DNA of 64,000 nt from Balanoglossus misakiensis (Eukaryota > Hemichordata): contig CM082579.2 in assembly GCA_040954595.2 (NCBI GenBank), positions 6,634,001 to 6,698,000 of the forward strand. The letters run 5' to 3'. Shown here one piece after another: positions 1 through 9,841 of this stretch. The notes under the pieces are model-generated. The model ran no database searches. It saw nothing but the letters and a program-made list of their open reading frames with translations, and had not been told where the DNA came from. Within the stretch, counting starts at the first letter, position 1. Every line of letters begins with the position of its first letter. The position numbers and the translations under genes are program-made.

Positions 1-48
1 ATCATGATGATGTATCACATCATCATGATTGTCATCCTTGTTATCAAT

Positions 49-52
49 GCCG

Positions 53-85
<33 letters not shown>

Positions 86-93
86 TCATCATC
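49..93. repeat. (CAC)/(CAT) trinucleotide microsatellite
   Basis: Short run of CAC units passing into about ten CAT units. It lies in the intron upstream of the first visible coding exon of the DCUN1D gene. Confidence 0.9.
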
Positions 94-209
94 GTGTAAC
101 TAATTTTTTTAATTGTCATATTATAAAAATGACATCAGTAATCTGTTGCCAGTGACCACTATAAAACATGTTGCAAAGATTGCACTAATAATTCTGCAAT
201 TGATTTCAG

Positions 210-1266
210 AGTTGATTCAATTGCAAAACTACAAGCAAGACTGGAATTTTTACGGTCCCTACTCAATGACCCAGTATTATTTAAACAAATTTATAGATAT
301 GCCTACGATTTTGCCAGGGTAAGTTAAAAGTTTTATTATTTCAAAATGTGATTGGTGAACAGATAGTTATGGCATTGTATGCTGGCAAAAAAAGAAAAAA
401 AAAAGGTTTGGTGGGAACTATCTTTGGGATGTAATCCTCCTTAATTCCCAGCAGAGCAATGACTAGTTCTGTATCAGTCTTTTATGCAGTGATGTCAGAA
501 ATTAGCTTCAATTTATTAGTGTCTAATTAGTGTACTGAAATGGAGAGATAAAATTGTTGAATTGTAATCTCAAGATATATTTTCCACCATTGGTTTTAAG
601 GATAAAGATCAACGGAGTATGGACATTGAAACAGCAAAAATTATGTTATCACTATTACTAGGAAGACAGTGGGTGCTATTTTCATCCTTTCATCAATTTC
701 TTGAGGTAAGTAATCACTGTACCGAGAATTTTGCCCTCTCGTGGTGTACACGAATGTTCTCTTGTTTTTATGTAACATTACTTTGTTTATAAACGGCAGT
801 CTGCTCCCTGTACAACATCTTACCCATCACTTTGAACATTCCTCATAGTCTTCGTTCATTTTCTTTTCGTCCCCCAGCAATCCAAATACAAAGTTATCAA
901 CAAGGACCAGTGGTGCAATATTTTAGAATTCAGCAGAACCATCAACTCTGAACTTACAAACTATGATGAAGATGGTGCCTGTAAGTATATAGTGCCCACC
1001 CCTTCGACACACGCGCTTGACCGCACAGGAAAAAAACTTAAAACGAAATTCATTTTGTCGCCCAATATCTTGGTAAAAGCCATGACCTGAAACAATTATT
1101 TTTGTTAGCCTTACCTATGCGATGCTTAAATTGTGTCTGCATTTTGCCAGTATTTCAAGTGCTTGTGTTAGAAAAGAAAACAAACTCATTGACATGTTTA
1201 CTTTGTACGTTTGCAGGGCCTGTCATGTTAGACGAATTTGTTGAATGGCAGCGAGCAAGACCATAA
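210..1266 (+). CDS. DCUN1D4: DCN1-like protein (DCUN1D4/DCUN1D5 type), C-terminal exons only
   Basis: Partial gene: only the last four coding exons lie in the window, at 210-318, 601-705, 878-980 and 1217-1266 (TAA at 1264-1266). The donors are GTAAG-like and the acceptors end in AG. The phases join without a break to give about 121 residues of the C-terminal PONY/cullin-binding domain. Recognisable stretches are [48 protein letters not shown] and [17 protein letters not shown]. The family acts as a scaffold-type E3 that promotes NEDD8 transfer from UBE2M/UBE2F to cullins. The conserved DGAW..LDEFVEW end carries residues of the cullin-contacting DAD patch. The wording [11 protein letters not shown] and the neighbouring OCIAD gene favour DCUN1D4 over DCUN1D5, but the two are close paralogues and this animal may have a single ancestor of both. 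The N-terminus lies off the left edge. Confidence 0.93.
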
Positions 1267-1875
1267 AAAAACACCGTCTCCGATTTCACCAAACAACCTG
1301 CGTACCAAGGGGAAAGTGTACTCACTTTGACGAGTACAGAACATTTCTGAGAAGCGCTCCATCCAAGGATACTTGTTTGTGGAGTGCTTCGTTTGGAAGT
1401 TCCGGGAAGCTACGGTCAACGCTTTCTGAAGAGAGACTTTTTTTATACCCTTCAAGAGAAGACCCAAAGCGTCCAAAGTGAAGCGGTTGGAAAATTAACC
1501 AACCTCAGAAACTTTTCTCATAGCAATGGGAATTGGACTCGGTTGTTTAACGCTATTTAGAGCTAGGTTTAATAATTAGACGAAAAAACCACACACTCTT
1601 GCTTGACTCGAGAGCGGGCAAGAGTTTGATTAATCCACATGTCCTTTAGAGTATTAACTGGTTACGGCATATCTCACTGTTGAATTCAACGGGACTTTTT
1701 GTACTATATACAGCAGGTGTTAGGCGTAGCACTGGTAGCAGAACATTTCGGTTGTTTCTGTGCTGCATAATTGGTCTATGTAATACTTTTCTTTAGAGAA
1801 TCAGTAAAAAATTTTTGGGGGGTAAACAAATGAACATGTTCAACTACAGCTTTTTACTCAGATCGAAGCTGGTTT

Positions 1876-2005
1876 ATGTGCGTTGGTTGCACATATCACA
1901 GAACTGCAAGTTTTCGTTTCCCAGATGATATTTCTCTCCGCCAGTGGAAATTCCGCTCAGATTTTCCTGTTCTATTTACTCCAACCATTTACTGTGTGAC
2001 CCAGG
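1876..2005 (+). pseudogene. THAP zinc-finger-like fragment
   Basis: An open 43-codon segment starts with ATG and ends in a donor-like G/GTAAG. It encodes MCVGC, then SFRFPDDISLRQW, then FTPT. This matches the front of a THAP (C2CH) DNA-binding domain: CxxC, an S-F-x-x-FP-x-D core, the conserved Trp and the FTPT stretch. The expected Cys-x-x-His with the following F is not present before the donor, and I found no matching second exon in the next kilobase. It is most likely a decayed THAP/P-element-type relic in the DCUN1D 3' region. A first exon of a small unannotated gene is the alternative. Confidence 0.35.
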
Positions 2006-2960
2006 GTAAGTTGATCCAATCTATGTACGTGATCCTGTGTGTATAGTATACACATTGCATTAAAGTGACAATGGCTCAGATCACAGAAACAAGTTGTACC
2101 AGTCATTTTTATAAACCTTAATTAATTTGTAGCCTTTTTGGTCAACGGATCACACCCATGGCATCTCAGGCTCCCCGTTGATATGCATTATTAACACAGA
2201 TTTTATTTATATCGCATATGTTGTGGATATTTTTCTTACCTCGTGCATGCTATTGCCTACTTTTATAGGAGCACCATCATTGTACTAATGACTGGTCTGG
2301 AATCTGGTGTGCAACCGACAGTAAATTGTATCATTTATAATTTTTGCTTCTAATATCAACTTTTTTTCCTCCTGATGCCCGGTTTTCGGTGTTTCAACCT
2401 GGTCTTGTACTTTGTGTAGCCAGCAGTTTTATTGTTGACGTTCTAGTATTAATTGCAACAATAAAAAGCCTGGTTGTCTCACCTGGAATTTTCAACATGC
2501 TTTTTTTTTTCTTTAATTTCTGCGAGGCTGTAGAGTATATATTGATCGCAACAAAGATGTATACAAGTTATTAAATTTGTGATAAGTATGATCGGAATAA
2601 GGACTTCAAAAGTCACAATGAAGCTTCACAAATAACTCTGTGTAGCCCTTCCCCATTAAATAACAGGCCAAAGAGCTAATGTATTGAAGCATTTTTCATT
2701 TTAAAAAATTCCTTGTGTATCAGAAACTTTTCTTGCCAACCTATTGATGGTTTGTGAATATCAACCAGATATTTTTTTCTGTTAATTTGATGATTTTCTT
2801 GTGATGTAAATGCACCCACTTCTTGGTTTTTTTCTGCAATCCACATTTATTTCCATGTTTCACAGAAATACCTGAATGTGTTGATTTTATTTAAATAACA
2901 GGTTGACACAGGAAATGTGAATAGCTCATCATACAAGATGTTGTATTTGTTTCATTTTTT

Positions 2961-2966
2961 AATAAA
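2961..2966 (+). promoter_or_regulatory. AATAAA polyadenylation signal (DCUN1D)
   Basis: Exact AATAAA after a T-rich stretch, followed by a GT/T-rich sequence. It is the most downstream good signal before the OCIAD gene begins. A nearer AATAAA lies at about 2459. Confidence 0.5.
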
Positions 2967-3421
2967 ATATAAGTTGGTGTTTATTTCTATTTTTCTGCGT
3001 TTACCTTGTGTTTGAGAGAGAGAGATGAATTATGCATTAAATGCACACATATCCAGGAATTACAATTTGTTATTTAGTTAAAACTAGAGACAGACTCTTA
3101 ATTGGAGGCTGGCAAATGGCAAAATTCTCTCTTTTATTTTCATACTGGAGGGTCAACTCAGTTGCATTGTGGGTAAGAAAGTTGACAATTCCCTAACGTT
3201 GTTTTGTCATTAACTGAATAACTATAAATATTCCTCCAATGCTTGTATCGTAAACTTAAAAAGCATTGCAAAATATCACGCATCTACTCTACTGTACCAG
3301 TATATGAGTGACCCAGGAGAGTCACCTGGGCCCGGGCCCTGCAGGCTAGGGAGTCACTGTGGAAAAGTGGGCCCTCTAGCGTTCGAAGTACATCCTGGGT
3401 CAAAGTTCATGAAGATCCAAC

Positions 3422-6057
3422 ATGGCGGAAAGTGCCCAAGAACTTCAGGGACCACCTGACCGCCGTATGCCAGGAAGACCAGTAGGTGCATTTCATGAAC
3501 GTAGTCAACAAGGTGTTGCGAAGGGATATCAGTGGAACGTATTGAACACTGTTCAGTGCATATGAACGCCATCCACCTAGCTCTGCGTACAGGTGCATGT
3601 GTTAGGGGCAACACCATTGTTATCCTTTAACAACCTAAAAAATCCAGTGATGGAGTTTTATCATCTGATTCGTCATTTCCTCTGTAGGCTCAATATACAT
3701 ACACAGATGCCGAGAGAAAAGCACTCAAGGAATGTGCGAATGAAAGTACATGGTATAGAGGTAGGTTGACAGCCTCCTCCAGAACGAATTTCACCTGGGA
3801 CAGTGTGGACCTTATGACATTGACTTGAAAGTTTGTGCCACAAAACATGCAGCCCAGGTGAGACAAAAACACAAAGCAAAACATTAGCACCAAGATGGAG
3901 ATTGCACAGTGGATTAACCGCAAACTCTGTCAAAATGACTGCAATAAATTGTATCTTTCAGCTATACCACTAGGAGGAGCCGGTGCTGGCCTGGCCTATT
4001 TTCTTGTGAAACAAGGTGAGGATACTTCAACCATAAGGTTTGGCCAATTATATATAGCTGACATAAAAAAAACTGAAACTTGAAAGCCTTCGGTTTTCGT
4101 TATGTCAGACTGAAATAGGTGCCTTGATTACTGACAGACAGAGGAGAGACACTTCTATGCCACTCACAGATTCTGCAACTTTTATTTGTATTGCACATTT
4201 ACCAGAGACCTGATCATATTTTTCCTCCTGAATGAGGCCAATCTCGCCTTTGGACAGTCTTGTACCGGTACATGTATGTGATCAACAATTAATGATTTGT
4301 GCATTTGTCTATTTCTAATGAATTGTGCGGCAGGGAAATTGACAGCGTCGGTGAGGTATGGACCATTGCCCAAGATGTGTTGTGAGTATATCCCCAGGTG
4401 CTGCACATTTGACAAATTTCCCTGAGAGACTTTTGATACCGGTAGATGTGTATGATGGAAGCAACCATACAATGTAGACAAAATCTTTAGTCCTGGCCGA
4501 AGCACAAGATTTGAATATGACCTTCTGCAGCAGTTGGCCAAATGCATAGAGACATCCGTAGGAGAATCATGAATGGATGGGAACAGCAAGGACCAAGCAA
4601 ATTAGCATTATATGTCTTTGGATCAGTCCTGTTGCTTTACATGTTGTTCTTTTTTTCCCCCGTTTCCATTTAGATGCTGCCTTCTTCGGTTACATGATTG
4701 GTAAAATCTCCTACCTGAGTGTCTGCAGAGCCAAGATATTAGCACTTGAAAATTCTCCGTTGGCAGACGCCATCAGGTCAAAAACAAAGTTCAACACGTA
4801 AGTGAACTCAAAGTGGAACAGTCATTATGATAAAACCAATTTGCAGCCAGAATTGAAATTTTGGGGCAATGGGTCACTTTGTTTTCTCGCTTCAGGTTTA
4901 GACCAGAGCCACAATTGTCAGACGAGGAGCCAGAATATTCACCCAAGAGCCCTGTGTCGTTTAGGAGCCGAGACATCGGTGATATGCCTATGTCCAGTCC
5001 TGATGCATACACAAGTAATGATATTGATGTGACAAAAGAAGTAGTGTCCAGGAAAGATGCCGACACAGTGTCGGGTAAGACTGTAATCACTGTACCGTAT
5101 GCTACTCAAGAAAATGATCATCATTTGTCTTGGGTTATTCCTCATACAATCACTCAGGCAAACAGCTGTATGCTGTTACCATCATTAACAGCCTATAAAA
5201 ATAATATTAATAGTTAGTTCCTATATGACGCACATATCCACAGTTGTGCTCAATGCATTTTACAATTATTATCCTATACTTCTAATTCTGTTCATCTCCT
5301 AAGGGGAGCAAACAACAGCTCACACCTGCAGTTAAACACACACTATTACACAGTCTCTGTCCTACCAGGTACCCATTACTCCTGGGTGGGGAGAAGCAAT
5401 GAGTAGTAAAGTGCCTTGCTCATGGACACAACAGACACCATAGCCATGCCAGGGCCCGAACCCGCGACCCTCCGATCACGAGTCCAACATTCGAGCCACA
5501 GGACTATGATGCCTGCACGCGTCTGTGTGTACAGGGGTGCACAATTTTACCCTGACTGCAAAATCCTTTTCTCTTGCAGCATTTGCCCCGCTGGCTCCTC
5601 CGGAAGATGAAACAAAGAAGGCGGTGACATACAGCGAGCTGCGTCAGAAACACCGCAGTGAACAGAGACACATGACAGCTCCGACGGGATTCGTACCTCC
5701 CACCAGTTACAATTCCAGGGCCAGCCCGCAAACCCCGTCAGAGTCAATATATACTGCAAATGTGGAGCAGAGCCGGCAGAGGCACTTCGGGCAACAGTTT
5801 AATCCGGATGCACACTTTGGTAAAAAAGTGGGAAAAAGTAAGTTTCGTAAGGCACCAGTGAACATTTTTCATGGATACCAGGCGCTATATAAATTCATTA
5901 TCGGATCTTATTGCGTTGTATCATGTGTTCTGGGTTTATTTTTCTGTTGAGATTTTTTGCATGTATCTGTCTATCTATCTGTCTGTATATGTATGAATTG
6001 TCAATTGCAGGTCAGACTGTCAACCAGTATGGTGATATCATTGACGACGATGAATAG
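3422..6057 (+). CDS. OCIAD1: OCIA domain-containing protein 1-like (complete)
   Basis: Eight coding exons: 3422-3481, 3688-3760, 3962-4015, 4334-4381, 4674-4797, 4896-5074, 5580-5837 and 6011-6057 (TAG). They total 843 nt, encoding 280 aa. The start ATG in CAACATGG context opens MAESAQELQGPP. The OCIA domain (about residues 25-120) shows TDAERKALKECANESTWYR, then AIPLGGAGAGLAYFLVKQG, the short exon with VRYGPLPKM, and AAFFGYMIGKISYLSVCR followed by LENSPLADAIRS. Two glycine-rich hydrophobic segments fit the membrane-associated hairpin of the family. The C-terminal half is polar and low complexity, ending NQYGDIIDDDE, like the NKYGD tail of vertebrate OCIAD1. The family acts at endosomes and mitochondria, in STAT3/Notch signalling and respiratory-complex maintenance in animals. 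The human protein is 245 aa, so this one has a longer tail. Confidence 0.95.
5335..5512 (-). repeat. tRNA-related SINE fragment in an OCIAD1 intron
   Basis: Read on the minus strand, this begins with an A-box-like TGGCTCGAATGTTGG, followed by a B-box-like GGTTCGGGCCC (5451-5462). It then has the GAGCAAGGCACTTTAC and ACCCAGGAGTAATGGGTACC stretch that often follows in animal tRNA-derived SINEs. It sits in the 5075-5579 intron, opposite to the host gene. No A tail or target duplication could be defined. Confidence 0.6.
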
Positions 6058-6675
6058 CGGAGGCAGAACAGACGATGTCTCCTGTGACGGATGATGGATT
6101 TAACTTTAAGTTGGACGAACAGAATAAAATGTGGGAGATATCACCATGACAAGACTTTCAAGACGTGGAGATAAAAAAGAACATGGACTTCACCAGAAAG
6201 TGTATTAGATACAAGACTGTTGACATAAAAAAAAAGAGTTGAGATTAATTGCTCTGGACCATGTGAATGATATATCAGTTGTACAGAACTTGTAAAAATG
6301 ATTGTAAGCCAAAGCTGGCCGTTTTTTTTTTTTTTGAGCAGCTGTCAGTTTATCTTAAATGAGCTATTGTGTTGCTGCTGTTTAGCAGTTTTTTTTGGCA
6401 ACAATGGACATCATTGAAATATTTTTGAAATGCAAAATAGTGCCTCTGTTCTCTGTTGCATAAAATGGTATATAACTCACAGTGAAGTAAATAAGCAAGT
6501 GCTTTGTTTTTGTCAAGAAGGCAGATTTCTATCAAATTGTTGTTGCACATCAGTGAGATATGACTGAGGGAATAGACACAAGTGTACTTTATACGGTACA
6601 CGTGCATTGGAAATTGTCCTGTATGTCGCCCTCCCTAGGTGGACTCTGCAGGCCTTTTTTACTGCGAGTATGTAA

Positions 6676-6681
6676 AATAAA
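6676..6681 (+). promoter_or_regulatory. AATAAA polyadenylation signal (OCIAD1)
   Basis: Exact AATAAA about 620 nt after the OCIAD1 stop, followed by TTGTGTG. An earlier AATAAA at 6123-6128 is an alternative site for a short 3' UTR. Confidence 0.5.
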
Positions 6682-6994
6682 TTGTGTGAAATTAAAACTG
6701 ACAGTGGATTAAGTATCATTGTTTCCAGTTTTCTTATATTTTCCACTCACACCCCCTGTAACCTAAAGAATCACCGTTTCCCTGTTAAAAAAGTAAGCTA
6801 GGGTTGATAATGGTGTGTATTATCTGTTGGGGGCTGCACTAGGCTGCTGCATGTATAGCAACTGCGAGGACTTGAATCAAGGCCTACAATACAACATCAC
6901 TCAACATACAGTACGGGTAAGTAAACAAGTGGCCATGTAATTCTCTCAGAAGAAATGCAGTACGAGATGGATATCCTCTTGTTGACACACAAAC

Positions 6995-9841
6995 AATTTT
7001 TTTTCATGACCTTTATTATCAATAAGAATACACACAGCACAACATAAATAAGACTTGTCCAACTCCAGCATGTAAAAAATAGGACAGCACAATCAAAATA
7101 CTATCTGCACCTGCATTGTGTGTAAGAATGATTGCACACTTACAATAATCTATAAAATAGTCTTCATTTTCTGCTGATAATTTTAAAAACATCTTAAAAC
7201 ACGCTGACTGATTAGATAAAACCCTTACTGAACAAATGTTTCATTACGAGTATCAAAACAGCTTCAATATTGCACATCATAGAGTACATGTACTTACAAT
7301 CAAGGTCAATCTGATATGTGTGTATCTCTAAAACTCTTACTGTTCATAGGTTACCCATAACCATTGAAATAAACCTTCATTTCTTTCCACACATAGTTCC
7401 ACCCTTTTCCATCACCATAAAACAGATTCATCTACTCCTTTTTGTGGGACAATTCCCAATACTTTGACAAAATTACGCGACAGTCTGTTGTGCTTAGCGT
7501 GATAGATGATGGCAAAAGGTGAGTGATAAGAAGCTATTGTCAGTGTGATGGGGGCATCCTTTCCATCACTTATGCTCTGACAAATGCTGCGCTGTTTGAA
7601 ATCATGCCTTCGGGAAACCTGTCCAAGCCACACTGAACATTGGGTAGAATCAAGATTCTGTGAACCATTTCAAACTCTGGGGGAACAAGCTCCCAGAGGT
7701 TCAATTCGACTAGCCTGTTTTCTGCCCGAATGTGACAAATACTCTATCGACTAATAAACACTGAATAACACCAAGTTGCTGCAATGGTGCACGTGATTAT
7801 GCAGCACACAAAATTCGACTGCGACTGATTAAAAAGGACACTCATGTTATAAAAATGCATTGTGGCTATGGAATCGTGGCTACTGTTGTATGGTGGTACA
7901 ATTTTGTCCTGCCTTGCATTGTACATGATGGAATGGCTCTGACATCACAAAAATATATTTTAATGATCTCCTGTACAAACTACAAAAATGTTTCTTTATT
8001 TCAAAATAGACTCTTGTTGTATGTCGCATCTGCGGACATACATGTATCTATGTTTCCCTATTCTTGCATTTGCTGATTGACACAAGCAAGTACACTCAAT
8101 GACGAGATTAAAAAGTGCATCTGATGTGGAAAAGAGCCACGCTGCCATCAACAGTTCAAAACATCTCTACCTGCCAGTATACATCACTGAGAATTCAAAC
8201 ACGACATACATGTAACACTGGCTACGCAATTTGCAGCATAAAAACAGAAATGTGATTATGGTACAGAAGACATTCTTAGAAGTCGGATAACTGGAAGCTG
8301 CACAGAAAAAAACACACGGTTACTATGGTAACACGTGAACCATGTGCATCCAAGGAAGCCAATCATTTCTCCGGGTGGAATGTTGGATGGAAAACACACC
8401 TCGGAAAAGATGAGCTATGAAAAAATAAATCACAATCCATTTGGTAGTTAGAGATGGCATGAAGTTAAATTCCACATTTAAAATAGTAATGTCGAATAAA
8501 TATTTGAATGTAATAGGTTAGCTGCATTCAACTCCAGTACATTATCTACTAATTAACATAACAATGCTGCTATTGATAAAATAATGAGTTCCTCTGGTGA
8601 ACAATAAATAGCACAGTTTTTAATAAATAAAAAAACACGTAATAATGATGATCACTCCTGTACTGATACAATATTGCACTAGGTCTTATTGTAAACACCT
8701 CACCGGGCTGGGAATAGAATGAAAGATTCTGCCATGTAAATGTAGGCATGCTCTGTATCGTTGATCTCCAGATCCAACAAGGGCACACTGTGGCTCTCAA
8801 TCTAAGCTCAGCTTGTAATGTAGTTTTGTGTACTGGATGTCTCACTTTTTTGTCTACTTTTATATTTCAAATGTTCAACACTTTCGTTTAGATTAAATGC
8901 CCATAGTTCTACCTTCAGCGATCGCGTTTCCATGAATACCACTTTGCTTGGAAAACAATGAGTATGATGAATTAGTACAAACAATTACAGCTACCATTCT
9001 CGAAGCCACTGCACAACTAGCCCGAACCGTACATCAAATATGTATCATAAAAATGTGTTGCTGTACAGTATGTGCTTGGGCCAACGCATCAATTCATAAT
9101 ATGGGGGACATGGTGAAACCTAGCTGACAAATTAACTTGCCTGGAAACTGACTTGTACATGATGTATATGATCAAATTCTTTATCGGTTACATTCAACTT
9201 CGGAACAACACACTCTGCTCTTGCCATTGGATCCTGTGTTGTAATTCTCTTTGGGCATTTCCTAATGCTACCCTACAGACTGATGTGTAGCCCACAGCCT
9301 TTCGCCATGATGGAGGGATTGTGCTTAGCCATATTTCACTGTGATAGTTAATAATGAGTAATGGAAACCCAAGTTCACTTGTAATTGTTATTTGTGGCAT
9401 CTGGTCAACAGGCAGGAGTCTCTCGTTACTGGTATTGGAGGTAGAATATTCCACTTGATATCTTTATGTTACTGTAAGTACAATTATCTGTGATATAGGC
9501 TGAACTCCGCTATCTTCATGGGCATAATGGAGGCTAAAACATGAATGCATCTGCAATCTTTCCAGTACAATAAAAATAATATTTCAGTCATAAAACATCA
9601 TTTAAAAACATGAAAAATGTTAAAATGGTACAAACAAAATTTTAAAAACTTGGAATTCACATTTCAAAACAAGTTAATGATTAATGATCTCTGGTGTGTT
9701 TGTATTTCTTTTACTAATTTCTTCCAGCATATGAAAATGTGATTTCAGATGTTACATTTTGTAAATTATTTTCTGGTCAGCCTTTCTCATTGCAGCCACA
9801 CGTCTCATTTGTTGCAATCAAACGTCACCCACTTGTTGCTT
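6995..9841 (-). other. Probable long 3' UTR of TRMT9B
   Basis: About 2.85 kb on the minus strand between the TRMT9B stop and a good AATAAA (plus-strand TTTATT at 7012-7017). The signal is followed on the minus strand by a GT-rich stretch. The region is AT-rich and CpG-poor and contains no convincing coding exon on either strand. OCIAD1 and TRMT9B therefore converge with about 300 bp between their predicted 3' ends. Confidence 0.5.
7012..7017 (-). promoter_or_regulatory. AATAAA polyadenylation signal (TRMT9B)
   Basis: Minus-strand AATAAA with a TTGTTTGTGTG-like downstream element. It defines the likely distal end of the TRMT9B transcript. Other minus-strand AATAAA words closer to the stop could give shorter transcripts. 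Confidence 0.45.

Larger units (their letters stand above)
1267..2985 (+). other. DCUN1D 3' UTR / downstream region
   Basis: AT-rich sequence after the stop codon, with no further DCUN1D exon. It carries AATAAA-type signals near 2459 and at 2961-2966, so the transcript probably ends at one of these. It also contains a THAP-like open segment (1876-2005), annotated separately. Confidence 0.55.

Noticed and set aside
4182-4589. 135-codon minus-strand frame inside the OCIAD gene
   Set aside because: It overlaps a true OCIAD exon (4334-4381) and its flanking introns on the other strand and shows no domain.
5441-5500. A tRNA gene on the minus strand
   Set aside because: A- and B-box-like words are present, but no full cloverleaf is possible and the downstream stretch is typical of a SINE.
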